DNA from: Lachnospiraceae bacterium
GTDB lineage: Bacteria; Bacillota; Clostridia; Lachnospirales; Lachnospiraceae
Assembly: GCA_014804425.1 (NCBI GenBank)
Contig: JAAUZV010000014.1
Coordinates: forward strand, 373,121 to 437,120
Length of the DNA stretch: 64,000 bases
Direction: 5' to 3'
The notes beneath the pieces are model-generated. The model did no database searches, was not told the origin of the DNA, and worked only from the letters and a program-made list of their open reading frames with translations. The translations under genes and the position numbers were made by a program. Shown here in pieces: positions 36,562 through 46,706 of this stretch. The first letter of the stretch is position 1. The number at the start of each line of letters is the position of its first letter.

Positions 36562-36827
36562 AGTCAGACACGCTCCTCTTTTGTTTTTTTAATCATTATG
36601 CAATTGCGCACGCGGGTTGTCTATCAGATTTCTTTCCCGATCAAATCATCCGAAGCAAGCTACAAGATATTTGACCTTCGCGGCATTTGACGAATGTCCG
36701 TGCAGGCGCGGTCGCTATGCTCATTACTCGCAGAAATATATTTTGCAGTTTATCAATACTGTTATAGAAATATGAACGTGAGTATGCTATGATTTTATGA
36801 AACAGACCAAATGAACAGAGGCTTATC

Positions 36828-37211
36828 ATGGAACTGAACATCAATTCACCCGCATATTTTTCCGAACACTATGGCGTCGATGATGACGTTTATCGGTATT
36901 GCCAAAGATTATATCATTTTTTTCTGGACAGGCAATACAGTGATTCTTTATCTACCATTGGGCTCATGCCGACAGCCGCACCGGAAGAATTATACGCCGC
37001 CGGACAATGGAAAGAATCGGTTCGTTTCATCGACCATGCCACCTGTGCGATCATCCATATCCGGCTTGATTTTGACCGCTATTATCATGCTGACAGCGCG
37101 GAAAAAATTGCGTTAATGAGGGATACGATATTAAGAGCCGTGACAAAAATCAAGTCTAAAAGTAAGTTTGATCTCGAAAGATTTGAAAACGATTTACGAA
37201 GCATTCTCTGA
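36828..37211 (+). CDS. Hypothetical protein
   Basis: 127-aa ORF starting MELNINSPAYFSEHYGVDDDVYRYCQRLYHFF; family not recognised. Confidence 0.65.
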   Translation: MELNINSPAYFSEHYGVDDDVYRYCQRLYHFFLDRQYSDSLSTIGLMPTAAPEELYAAGQWKESVRFIDHATCAIIHIRLDFDRYYHADSAEKIALMRDTILRAVTKIKSKSKFDLERFENDLRSIL

Positions 37212-37324
37212 CAATATAAAAAAGAGTTCCTCTAACGTGTAAATCTTTCGAAGAATTTCCTATAAGCTAAGAAATTACCAAGCGCAATCACTTATTCAAC
37301 AACGAATGGAAAGGAACCGATGCT

Positions 37325-37585
37325 ATGGAATCCCGGAAAGAACAAACATGGCAGCATGAAGTAACCGGTGTCGATGGAGATACAAACCTATTTGGCGTCA
37401 ATATCTTTAAGTACAAATGGAAACCGACTCATGAATCCGTTACGGTCCATGACCCCTTATATGGTCAGGAATACAAGTTTCCCATTTATACCGTTCAGAT
37501 TCATGGCGAGCAGCATACATTTGCCGCCGGAGAATTCAGCAATTGTGTCTGGGGCTTTTTCACCCCGAATAATCGGAAAGGATAA
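37325..37585 (+). CDS. Small hypothetical protein
   Basis: 86-aa ORF, AAAGGAA upstream of start, HGEQHTFAAGEFSNCVWGFF. Confidence 0.6.
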   Translation: MESRKEQTWQHEVTGVDGDTNLFGVNIFKYKWKPTHESVTVHDPLYGQEYKFPIYTVQIHGEQHTFAAGEFSNCVWGFFTPNNRKG

Positions 37586-37592
37586 ACACAGC

Positions 37593-38009
37593 ATGGAATA
37601 CAAAGAAAACACCTTATCTTATGAAGACTACGCGAAGCTGCGCGAAAGTGTCAGATGGCTCAACTTTTCAAAGGAGCAATCAGAAAATGCGATCCGAAAC
37701 AGTCTGTATATCGCAACCGCGGTTGAAAATAATGAGACGATCGCCATGGGCAGATTAATCGGTGACGGACAATATGATCTGATCGCGGATGTCATCGTGC
37801 GCCCTGATTTTCAAAAACAAAAAATCGGTACCACGATTCTGAATATGCTGATAACCTATGTATCCGACCACACACCCGCTGGCGGCAGGTCAAGTATTCA
37901 GCTCATTGCGGAGCCGGGAAAAGAACCGTTTTACGAATCTCTCGGTTTCAAAAAAATACCGCACGAATACTGCGGCTGCGGTATGAGAAAAATTATTCGG
38001 AGAGAATGA
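37593..38009 (+). CDS. GNAT family N-acetyltransferase
   Basis: ETIAMGRLIGDGQYDLIADVIVRPDFQKQKIGTTILNMLITYV...FYESLGFKKIPHEYCG; start ATG at 37593. Confidence 0.87.
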   Translation: MEYKENTLSYEDYAKLRESVRWLNFSKEQSENAIRNSLYIATAVENNETIAMGRLIGDGQYDLIADVIVRPDFQKQKIGTTILNMLITYVSDHTPAGGRSSIQLIAEPGKEPFYESLGFKKIPHEYCGCGMRKIIRRE

Positions 38010-38051
38010 CGTTGCTATTAACCCTCAATACCGCTCAGAGAGGTACCGAAA

Positions 38052-38864
38052 ATGGATCTGAATGAACTGAAAAAGATCAAGAACGATGCAGAACTCGTAA
38101 ACGCTGTTTATCAGTTCTTTGATGAAAAATCCAGATTAAACTGCAGTAATGCAGCCAGCGTTGAGTTTACAACTACGGTTACATATATTGAAAAATATCT
38201 AAAACAGGGCATGAAAATCCTTGATCTGGGAGCAGGTGCCGGGGAATACAGTCTTTATTTTGCAAATAAGGGATACCACGTGAATGCGGTTGAACTTGCG
38301 GATAAAAACGTGGCGGATTTCCGTGAAAAGATAACTGACGATCTTACGATTGATCTCAGACAGGGAAACGCTCTCAACCTATCCGATTTTGAGGATGAAA
38401 CGTTTGATATTGTCCTGTTATTCGGTCCACTTTATCATTTGCACGACGAAAAGGATCGGAACACGGCAATTAGGGAAGTGAAACGAGTATTGAAAAAAGA
38501 CGGTACCCTGTTTGTCGCTTTCATTAATAATGACATGCTCCACTACACGGAATGGGGCTATGACCCGAATTATCTTCTGACCGGTGAATATGATAAGGAA
38601 ACGTTCAAGACAGTTGATTTTCCATTTGTATTTTTTAATCTAGATCAATGTCGTGAAATGCTCGCCCGGAATGATCTTAAAATTCTTCACGAGATCGCCT
38701 CAGACGGCATGAGTGAATTATTGGAGGAGCGAATCAATCGGCTTGATGATGCCGGATATGCGCAATATTTGAAACTGCACCTCTTTTATTGTGAAAAGCC
38801 GGAGCATCTAGGAAAGACAAATCATTTTCTCTTTGTGGCAAAAAAACTCTTGACTTCAACGTAA
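38052..38864 (+). CDS. Class I SAM-dependent methyltransferase
   Basis: MKILDLGAGAGEYSLYFANKGYHVNAVELADKN...FDIVLLFGPLYHL. Confidence 0.88.
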   Translation: MDLNELKKIKNDAELVNAVYQFFDEKSRLNCSNAASVEFTTTVTYIEKYLKQGMKILDLGAGAGEYSLYFANKGYHVNAVELADKNVADFREKITDDLTIDLRQGNALNLSDFEDETFDIVLLFGPLYHLHDEKDRNTAIREVKRVLKKDGTLFVAFINNDMLHYTEWGYDPNYLLTGEYDKETFKTVDFPFVFFNLDQCREMLARNDLKILHEIASDGMSELLEERINRLDDAGYAQYLKLHLFYCEKPEHLGKTNHFLFVAKKLLTST

Positions 38865-38903
38865 CGTGATATGGTATTCTTCAATCAAGAGGAGTTGATT
38901 CCC

Positions 38904-39770
38904 ATGCGCACCACAAGCCAAGTTGCGAAATTAACCAACGTCAGTGTACGCACATTGCAGTATTATGACGAAATCGGGCTGCTCAAGCCAAGCGAAACAA
39001 CGCCGTCCGGTTACCGCCTGTACAATGACGAAGCGCTGCAGACATTACAGCAGATTCTTTTTTTCAAAGAATTGGGCTTCAAGCTGAAGGACATCCGGGA
39101 CATATTGCAAAAGCCTGACTTTGACCGAATTGCCGCTTTTAAAAAACAAAAAGAACTGCTCCTGTTAAAACGCAACCGTACAGACCGACTGATACAGCTC
39201 CTTGACCGTTTAGAGAAAGGAGAAAACTGTATGAGTTTCAAGGAATTTGACTTATCCGATTACATTCACGCGCTGGAGGAGTTCAAGAACCACAATACCA
39301 ATGAGGTGATCAAATACTGGGGCAGTGTAGAGAATTATGATCTGTTTATTCAAAAAATTAAGGACGACGAACCGAACGTCGCTAAACTCGCCATCAAACA
39401 ATTCGGCAGCGTGGAAGCATATACCGCGGCAATGAAAGAAAATCTGGCTCATTTTTCAGAGATCATGGAGAAACGGCTTTCCGAAATCCCCGAAGAAATG
39501 AAGCAGGATCTTTTTGTGAAATTGGCCGTCAATAAGAATAGGGACGTTTCCTCAGATGAGGTGCTGCACATCGTTCAGGAGATCATCGCCCGCGCACACG
39601 GAAACGCCCCATCCGAATTAGTCGGCAGTTCAGACAATTATTGCCATACAATCATTGGCCTCTATTCTAATGACTATTTGAGATCCGTTTTCGACACCAA
39701 AAACGGAGCCGGTTCTGCGGAATATGTTGCGGAAGCGTTTCGATGCTATTTACAGCATAACAATCTCTAA
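38904..39770 (+). CDS. MerR family transcriptional regulator (TipAS-like effector domain possible)
   Basis: MRTTSQVAKLTNVSVRTLQYYDEIGLLKPSETTPSGYRLYNDEALQTLQQILFFKELGF. Confidence 0.9.
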   Translation: MRTTSQVAKLTNVSVRTLQYYDEIGLLKPSETTPSGYRLYNDEALQTLQQILFFKELGFKLKDIRDILQKPDFDRIAAFKKQKELLLLKRNRTDRLIQLLDRLEKGENCMSFKEFDLSDYIHALEEFKNHNTNEVIKYWGSVENYDLFIQKIKDDEPNVAKLAIKQFGSVEAYTAAMKENLAHFSEIMEKRLSEIPEEMKQDLFVKLAVNKNRDVSSDEVLHIVQEIIARAHGNAPSELVGSSDNYCHTIIGLYSNDYLRSVFDTKNGAGSAEYVAEAFRCYLQHNNL

Positions 39771-39802
39771 CCCAAACAATCTTCATGCCACGGCGAGGGA
39801 CA

Positions 39803-40033
39803 TTATGAATCCTCATAATGTCCCTTGCATGATGCTATAATAACCGCTCCATCTTTTTCTCTATAAACGATTCGATTTACTTCATCAATACGCCTGCTCC
39901 ACCACCCGCTTAAATTATTTTTTAATGGTTCCGGCTTACCGATGCCTTCGTAGCAATTCCTTTGTATCTCTTTGATGAGAGCATTAATCCTCGAGTAATT
40001 CATGCTCAGCAAGAACCGATTTTCCTGATTCAA
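39803..40033 (-). pseudogene. YoeB/Txe-type toxin lacking its usual N-terminus
   Basis: INALIKEIQRNCYEGIGKPEPLKNNLSGWWSRRIDEVNRIVYREKDGAVIIASCKGHY is YoeB-like, but the N-terminal segment preceding the RIN..IKEIQ region of YoeB is missing and the frame runs into the antitoxin 3' end. Confidence 0.7.
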
Positions 40034-40283
40034 TATCGCCTATTACCTTTTTCAAATAAGACATATTACTTTCTGAATAAAACGGATCTAACGATACATC
40101 AAACGGAATTCTTTTCTCTCTTGTCATTTTTTTTGCAAAAATAGTAAATGCGGTTGTCATGCTTAATCCTAAATCTTTGCAGATTTCTTCCATATTCTTT
40201 TTTAATTCTTCATCCATCCGAAAATTAATCATTGCCTGTGCCATAATCACCGCTCCTTCTTTTTTACCCTTCCATTTTATCAC
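39984..40283 (-). CDS. RelB/DinJ family antitoxin
   Basis: MAQAMINFRMDEELKKNMEEICKDLGLSMTTAFTIFAKKMTREKRIPFDVSLDPFYSESN. Confidence 0.85.
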   Translation of the reverse strand: MIKWKGKKEGAVIMAQAMINFRMDEELKKNMEEICKDLGLSMTTAFTIFAKKMTREKRIPFDVSLDPFYSESNMSYLKKVIGDIESGKSVLAEHELLED

Positions 40284-40322
40284 TCGGTTCTGTATCTGTA
40301 AAGCATCTGTTCGTCTTTTGCT

Positions 40323-41192
40323 TTACAATATTGTTCTAAATTTCCCCCTGCTCCACAGCCACATCGGCGTGTGAATGTCAATCGGAACATATTCCGTACC
40401 GCGCAACAGCTCATTCCATCTATTCGCAACGATTTGCTGAACATCCGCTCTTTTTGCCTCTTCCGCACTGATCACACCCAGCCTCTCACTTGCCTGGATG
40501 ACATGCGTATCCGGCGCCACGGTAATATGTTCGCGGTCCACAAATTTTGCATCGGTATACTGCTCCATCACATACAGCCAGTAGTTGCATATTTTACTGC
40601 CGCCCAAATAAGGAAATGCTTTTTTATTCCTGCTTATGGATTCTTTTATGGCAGATACTTCATAATTCATCGCCGAGAAAAATTTTCGGACATCCCCGCC
40701 GTATTTGTCGTGAAACGTGGCACAAAGCGTTTTCCAAATGACCGGCTGCTTATTCGGCTGCAATGCGACCTTATATTGAACCAGCACATCTTTCAAATCG
40801 GCTTCCGACATCCGCAATACATGTCCGCAGTCAAAAATCTCCGGCACATCCTTGTATAACCGATTGGCGCACTCCCATAAAACATACGAATTTCTTTGAT
40901 AATTCAACGCCATCGGCAACGTAAAATACAAATAATTTTCTTTCGAAGCTCTGTCAAGACCGGGATTTTCATGTTCCGGCATTTTGATGATCCATGCCCC
41001 TTTCTCAGCCTGTAAATTTGTACTGTCAGGCACTAATTCACGTTTGAAAGAATTGCATTCTTTCAGCCTTTCGCCACCGAGCAGGCCGTCCCGATATGCC
41101 GCCATCAGCTTATGCACTTTTGATAGGATAAGGTCTTTGCTGTCCAATTGGATATTCCTTTCCGCTGTATCATTTGTGATCGGTTCTTTCAT
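40323..41192 (-). CDS. Hypothetical protein
   Basis: 289-aa ORF with RBS-compatible start; KICNYWLYVMEQYTDAKFVDREHITVAPDTHVIQASERLGVIS; no confident family. Confidence 0.65.
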   Translation of the reverse strand: MKEPITNDTAERNIQLDSKDLILSKVHKLMAAYRDGLLGGERLKECNSFKRELVPDSTNLQAEKGAWIIKMPEHENPGLDRASKENYLYFTLPMALNYQRNSYVLWECANRLYKDVPEIFDCGHVLRMSEADLKDVLVQYKVALQPNKQPVIWKTLCATFHDKYGGDVRKFFSAMNYEVSAIKESISRNKKAFPYLGGSKICNYWLYVMEQYTDAKFVDREHITVAPDTHVIQASERLGVISAEEAKRADVQQIVANRWNELLRGTEYVPIDIHTPMWLWSRGKFRTIL

Positions 41193-41207
41193 TGGAGCGC
41201 GCTTGGC

Positions 41208-41549
41208 TCATAGCTGGCGGAAATAAATGATGTTTCTGTCCGGATCGTAAAAGCTCATATTGACCGCTCCCCATGGTCGGACCGTGGGTCCTTCAATCAC
41301 TTCCGCACCCAGATTCAAAACCTTCCTATATTCTTTTTCAATATCATCAACGGTAAACGCCAGACAAATGTTTTGGTTTGCATTATTTTTGATTGAGCCA
41401 TCGTTATAGACTGTCAGCATTGTTTCCTCATTAATCAGTGCTTGATGCACTTCATCCTCGCTCTGATTATCAATCTCCAGCAACTGCTTATAGAAATTTG
41501 CAAGTCTTACGACATCATTTGTCAGCAGACTGACTTCTCCGATTTTCAT
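41208..41549 (-). CDS. VOC/glyoxalase family protein
   Basis: GEVSLLTNDVVRLANFYKQLLEID...VNMSFYDPDRNIIYFRQL. Confidence 0.87.
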   Translation of the reverse strand: MKIGEVSLLTNDVVRLANFYKQLLEIDNQSEDEVHQALINEETMLTVYNDGSIKNNANQNICLAFTVDDIEKEYRKVLNLGAEVIEGPTVRPWGAVNMSFYDPDRNIIYFRQL

Positions 41550-41595
41550 AAGTTCCTCCTTTCAGGTTATGTAAAAGCCGTGCAAGCCACATTAT

Positions 41596-42231
41596 TTATA
41601 CTCCATACTCCTCCACAAACTTCTGCAGTCGCTCCGCAAATCTCCCTATATGCAAGCCATCCACAAACGAATGATGCGCCTGCACGGAAACGGGCATAAT
41701 GAGCCTTCCGTCTCTTTCCACATACTTCCCCCAATCAAACAAGGGTGTGGCGTTATCTTTTTTCCCCGCGTTCGTGTGTGAAATATGCGTATACGTTACC
41801 CATGGCATGGGCGAACACTGAAACACATCATTACCCAATGGTCCCGTAAAATATTCGGTCTGTTCCCTTGCTGCTTTCGTCGCCAGCTCCACATATTCCT
41901 GCATGGTTTCCAGCATCGGGACATTGACTACCTTAAATAATTCCGTGTCCTGGTCCAAATAAGTAAATGCCGTATCGATCTTGTCAAACAATACAACCTG
42001 ACCGTCCACGAAACGATACCGGAATTCCTCTATTTCATTTGCGCACCTGCACACGGCATATACCATCGCGATTGTAAAAGAATAACCCTGTGCTCTGATC
42101 TTCTTATAAAAATCAGTAATATCCAGCTCAAAGGTTACACAAAACGCCGGTTCGACACTATTTCGAAACACCATGCAGTGCATTGCTCTTTTCCATGTTT
42201 TTTCATCAATGATTTGATATGAATTTGCCAT
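41596..42231 (-). CDS. Chloramphenicol acetyltransferase-like (CatA-type) protein
   Basis: CVTFELDITDFYKKIRAQGYSFTIAMVYAVCRCANEIEEFRYR; catalytic motif HHSFVDGLH (HHxxxDG). Confidence 0.88.
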   Translation of the reverse strand: MANSYQIIDEKTWKRAMHCMVFRNSVEPAFCVTFELDITDFYKKIRAQGYSFTIAMVYAVCRCANEIEEFRYRFVDGQVVLFDKIDTAFTYLDQDTELFKVVNVPMLETMQEYVELATKAAREQTEYFTGPLGNDVFQCSPMPWVTYTHISHTNAGKKDNATPLFDWGKYVERDGRLIMPVSVQAHHSFVDGLHIGRFAERLQKFVEEYGV

Positions 42232-42335
42232 GTGAACTTTCCTCCCTCACAATAAGTATTGCTATCATTTTCTTCTTATCTTTCTACGCCCAATCGGAAC
42301 GAGCCGCCACCCACAGCGGGCAGCGGCTCATTTCC

Positions 42336-43094
42336 TTATTTTTTCGCGACGATCAAATAACGATGAATGGTTCCTTCCACTTTTCCGTCTTTTTCAATCA
42401 TCTCCTGCATTTTCAACAGCCGCTCAAAACATCGCTCGACCGAAAAATCCGGAAATTCCCATTCAATGATATGCGCAAACCAAACGAATGCGCCCACGTC
42501 ATAGAACGTGATCGGACGGTAGGCTTCTTCCGCCTGCATAATCTGAAAACCTGCCTCTTCAAAGTGCTTCCGCTGCTTTGCAAGATTCAGGCCCGGAAAT
42601 GGCTTGTCTATTCCGGGCAATACCATTTCCACTAAATCCCTATCATTATCTTCGCCAACCTGTTCTGTAATAAACACACCATTCTGCCGCAGTAACCGAA
42701 ATATTTCTCTTGCGTCAAAATCACCATGCCGGTTGATCATCAAGTCAAATGCCCCATCGTCAAATGGGATGTTCGCCGGATCATTGCATTCCTTGAAGTT
42801 TATCCCCAGTGGAAGTAATGTTTCCGAACACAATTTCACATTGGGCGGATACCCTTCCGTTGCGGATGTTTTGTCATATGGGTGATGTAAGGATAGTAAA
42901 AACTCGCCGCCGCCCGTATCATAATCCAGTATGTCCAAGTGGCTTTTTAAGTGACTTCTGACAATCTTTTCATAATCCCACGGCAGATCACTTTCCTCTT
43001 CGTATCTCCCATTAATATGCGAAAAATCCCAACCCTGAATATGCGCTATTTCTTCTTCCCGCTTCCAAATGGTTTTTAATTGATCTCTATTCAT
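42336..43094 (-). CDS. Class I SAM-dependent methyltransferase
   Basis: LDILDYDTGGGEFLLSLHH...FDLMINRHGDFDAREIFRLLRQNGVFITEQVG. Confidence 0.87.
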   Translation of the reverse strand: MNRDQLKTIWKREEEIAHIQGWDFSHINGRYEEESDLPWDYEKIVRSHLKSHLDILDYDTGGGEFLLSLHHPYDKTSATEGYPPNVKLCSETLLPLGINFKECNDPANIPFDDGAFDLMINRHGDFDAREIFRLLRQNGVFITEQVGEDNDRDLVEMVLPGIDKPFPGLNLAKQRKHFEEAGFQIMQAEEAYRPITFYDVGAFVWFAHIIEWEFPDFSVERCFERLLKMQEMIEKDGKVEGTIHRYLIVAKK

Positions 43095-43170
43095 ATAAAT
43101 CCTCTATTCTTACATAGCCCCCCGTATTTCCATTGATTGCCCTACATCCTACCACAGTCACTTGACGAAT

Positions 43171-43962
43171 TCAATCCAATTTCCTCGCCTTCATGCAAAA
43201 CGAGATTGGCAGCATTTGTGCTTTTTTCGTTTTTGCATCCGCGTCCTCTGCGGCGTGCAGGGACTCGTCATCCGTTTCCTCCACCAGCTGTTCAATCGCA
43301 AAACCCGCCTTCGCCAGCGCATTGATATAGGTTGACATTTTTCTGTTGCAAAGAATGACCTCACTGTCATGCACCGGCATTTTGAACCAGGATTCGTCGT
43401 AATAGCTTTTTGTCATGACCAGCTTATCATCTTCAAATACGTCCTTCCTCTCGTCGCACGACCATCCCACACAATAATTCAATGTATGATGCCAGCTGAA
43501 GATGAAAATACCATCCTTTTTCAGATAAGAGGCGATATGATCAAACGTTCCCTGCAGATCCGTTGTCCATCCGATCCCGTAGATGGAATAAACATAATCA
43601 AAATATTCCTTCGGCACATCGAGTTCCGCTTCCATTTTGGAGCAGATCAGCTTTGCCGAATATCCGCTCTCCTTTAACAGCCTCGCGGCGTTATCAAGCT
43701 GCTTCTGCGACAGATCGACGCCCCATAACTCGCCCGCGCCCTTCTCGGCATGATACTTCAAAGAATGCCCGCTGCCGCAGCATATTTCCAACAGCCTCTT
43801 GCCCGTAACGTCCCCAAACAGATGCAGCTCATCCTCTGTCGGAAACCGAACTCCATATACGGGGAGCGCAGTTGTCCCAAACCACAGATCGGCATGTTCA
43901 TTCCAGTACGCCTTATTGCCTTCAATAATCTCATTTTTCTCCATACGCCCATTGCTCCCCAT
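43171..43962 (-). CDS. Class I SAM-dependent methyltransferase
   Basis: KRLLEICCGSGHSLKYHAEKGAGELWGVDLSQKQLDNA...DYVYSIYGIGW. Confidence 0.88.
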   Translation of the reverse strand: MGSNGRMEKNEIIEGNKAYWNEHADLWFGTTALPVYGVRFPTEDELHLFGDVTGKRLLEICCGSGHSLKYHAEKGAGELWGVDLSQKQLDNAARLLKESGYSAKLICSKMEAELDVPKEYFDYVYSIYGIGWTTDLQGTFDHIASYLKKDGIFIFSWHHTLNYCVGWSCDERKDVFEDDKLVMTKSYYDESWFKMPVHDSEVILCNRKMSTYINALAKAGFAIEQLVEETDDESLHAAEDADAKTKKAQMLPISFCMKARKLD

Positions 43963-44067
43963 AGTTCTACAGCCCTTCGGAACCTACCTGATCTCCTCTC
44001 TCTCGTGCTCGCCTTATCTTCGTTGCTCTACGCTGTTTCATGGGTATCCATGCAGAGCCCGCTTTCC

Positions 44068-44913
44068 TCAGCTCCGCAATCCAATCCCCTTCAACACCTC
44101 ATTGGTCGTCCTTCCGTCATAGCGGTATTTCAATTCCTGTCCGCTAAACGGCAGCGCCGCCCCGCCCGCAAGCTTGATCATCTGATAGTTGACCCGAAGC
44201 CTGACTGCATTTCGGAGGATGGATTCTCTCACGGACGGTTTTGCGATCTTTTCCGCATCAAAAAGAATCTGTTCCAGTGTACCAAACTCCCGAAGCAGCG
44301 CGGCCGCCGTTTTTGCACCAACCTTTTCCGCACCCTTAATGTTGTCCGCCGTATCGCCCACAAGCGATTTCCAATCCGCATATTGCCCCGGCATAATATC
44401 GAATTTCTCCTTGATATATTCCGGCGTACAGATTATTGTTTTTTCGCCGCGATACCGAAGCACGGACACCTTGTCCGTGATAAGCTGAAAAAAATCACTG
44501 TCAAACGATGCGATCACGACCTCCTCATTCTGACCGAATGACAGCGCATAACCGGCGATCAGATCGTCCGCCTCGCAGTCCATCGTTTCTATGTACCTGA
44601 TCCCAAGGAAATCCAGCGCTTTATATACATCCGGCAGTTGGGAAAACGGATTTTCTTCCTCACATACCGTACTATAATCCGGCCTGTTCGCTTTGTAAGC
44701 GGAGTCCAGCCCACATCGGGGATTTTCATGCTCGCCATCAAATATGACAGCCAAATGCGTAGGATTCACCCTGCGGATGATTTTTAACATGGCGCCCACA
44801 AAGCCGAGTGTCCCCTGAATCGCTTTTCCCTGCTCGTTTACGATTCTTGCAGGCATACCGAAAAACATTTGAAACAACAGGTTGCTTCCGTCAATGAGTA
44901 ACAGTCTGTCCAA
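44068..44913 (-). CDS. 5'-3' exonuclease (PolI N-terminal/FEN-like)
   Basis: LLLIDGSNLLFQMFFG, MDCEADDLIAGYAL, SFDSDFFQLIT, VGDTADNIKGAEKVGAKTAAALLREFGTLEQIL. Confidence 0.9.
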   Translation of the reverse strand: MDRLLLIDGSNLLFQMFFGMPARIVNEQGKAIQGTLGFVGAMLKIIRRVNPTHLAVIFDGEHENPRCGLDSAYKANRPDYSTVCEEENPFSQLPDVYKALDFLGIRYIETMDCEADDLIAGYALSFGQNEEVVIASFDSDFFQLITDKVSVLRYRGEKTIICTPEYIKEKFDIMPGQYADWKSLVGDTADNIKGAEKVGAKTAAALLREFGTLEQILFDAEKIAKPSVRESILRNAVRLRVNYQMIKLAGGAALPFSGQELKYRYDGRTTNEVLKGIGLRS

Positions 44914-44981
44914 TCGTTTCCCCTTTCAGTCCCAATCTACCGCTCTGCTGTAATCCATTGTCTTACATGCAATTCTCTTTT

Positions 44982-46256
44982 TTATTTCGCATGACTCTCA
45001 TAGATTCTGTAGCACACATAACTGAAAAAGCTCCCCAACAGCCCCGTACACAGAAACATCACCGCCATGCCGCTTCCCGCGCCTTTCCCGACGAGCAATT
45101 GAAGCGCAGAAACCACACCGTATTCCGCCGCCATAAACGGTTCGAACACATAGTCGGCCAAAAATCCTCCCAATAAGATGCCAACCGGAACCGTGCAGAA
45201 CTGAATGGCATTTCTCACCGCAAATACCCGGCCCTGCATTTCCGTCGGTACCGTACGATAAAAAATGACATTCTGACCCGCATTGATAAACGGAATCGGC
45301 AGACTTGCCATCAGTCCCGCAAATGACCACGGGACAACGCCGCGCCCCATACCCATCAGCAGATCGCCCAATAAAAAAGACAACATTGCGGAAAAATAAA
45401 TCATCTTCACGCTATTCTTTGAGAACTTCCCCGCGGCAACCAAAATTCCGCCTGCAATACCGCCTATTCCCATCACCGCATTTACGATCCCGAGCGTCAG
45501 CGAATCATCTCCGCTCCTTGCCAGGATCATGGGCGACAGAATATTCTCATAGGTAAGCCTCGAGAAAAAATTGATTAACGCCATCGTAATGATGATCGTG
45601 AAAATCGCCTTCTGCCGCATCAGATAGCGAAACCCTTCCGCACATCCTTCGAGGATTGATTTTTTATCGTCTTTTAACCGCTCGTCTTCGGGAATCTGTA
45701 TCAGCAACAGCAGCACCGCAAATGCGAAAATAAAACTTGACAGATCAACCACTAATACCACCGTTAAACCGCCAAACGCAAATAGCGACGCGGAAAGCAC
45801 CGGCGCCAGCACCATGATCAGATTACTCGAAAAAGAGTTCATTCCGCTCACCTGGGCAAGCTTCTCCTCCGGCACCATTTTTCCTACCGCCACCGCGGAC
45901 GCGGGTTCTTGGAACGCGTTCATCAGCCCGATCACAAAATTGACCATATAGATATGGTAAATCCGCAGCCCCCCGGACATGCTTAAAAAGAGTACTGCCA
46001 CGGAACATGCCGCCGCGATCGTATCCGATACCAGCATGATCCTTTTTTTGCTGTGGCTGTCAACAAATGCTCCCGCTGCCAGACTCACTAAAATGTAAGG
46101 TACATAGTTAAAAAAGGACATCAAAGAAACCGCCATCGCAGAATGGCTCTGTGAATACGCCCACAGGATCAACGCAAACCCCGTGAGCTGACTTCCAAGC
46201 TGCGATACTGCCTGACTTAACCAAAAAACAATATATCTTTTATAATTATGATTCAT
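44982..46256 (-). CDS. MFS transporter
   Basis: 12-TM pattern; FWLSQAVSQLGSQLTGFALILWAYSQSHSAMAVSLM, DSHSKKRIMLVSD. Confidence 0.9.
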   Translation of the reverse strand: MNHNYKRYIVFWLSQAVSQLGSQLTGFALILWAYSQSHSAMAVSLMSFFNYVPYILVSLAAGAFVDSHSKKRIMLVSDTIAAACSVAVLFLSMSGGLRIYHIYMVNFVIGLMNAFQEPASAVAVGKMVPEEKLAQVSGMNSFSSNLIMVLAPVLSASLFAFGGLTVVLVVDLSSFIFAFAVLLLLIQIPEDERLKDDKKSILEGCAEGFRYLMRQKAIFTIIITMALINFFSRLTYENILSPMILARSGDDSLTLGIVNAVMGIGGIAGGILVAAGKFSKNSVKMIYFSAMLSFLLGDLLMGMGRGVVPWSFAGLMASLPIPFINAGQNVIFYRTVPTEMQGRVFAVRNAIQFCTVPVGILLGGFLADYVFEPFMAAEYGVVSALQLLVGKGAGSGMAVMFLCTGLLGSFFSYVCYRIYESHAK

Positions 46257-46706
46257 CGAATTTCTCTCCTTATAGTTATTTTCTCATGTTTCCGGTTCCC
46301 TATAAGTACAAAATCCGATGCGGGCAATGAAGATTCTCTTACTTTTCCCTCTGCACAAGGATTGCCCGACGATCAGACCTTGTACAGAGATCGATGCTTA
46401 AGTCAATGCGCATATGGCACAGCATTTGTGCATCCCTCCTTATCTCTTATCCCACAAGCAAAATTACCCACACAATGTATCTGCGATTCACGATCGCTTC
46501 TTATCAATTATTATGAATCCTGATCGGCAAAAAAGCAAGGGCAGATATCCTATCCGCTGTCACAATGACCGGATGTTGATTTAAAGTGTCATAAATCTTT
46601 CTTACTTTTCCGCTATAGATTGGTTCCGCCATCCGCGGTATGAGATTTTAAGCAGTCAAAAAGCTTTTCTCTCTCCGCTTTCGGAAGAAAATTTAGTTGC
46701 ATCCGC

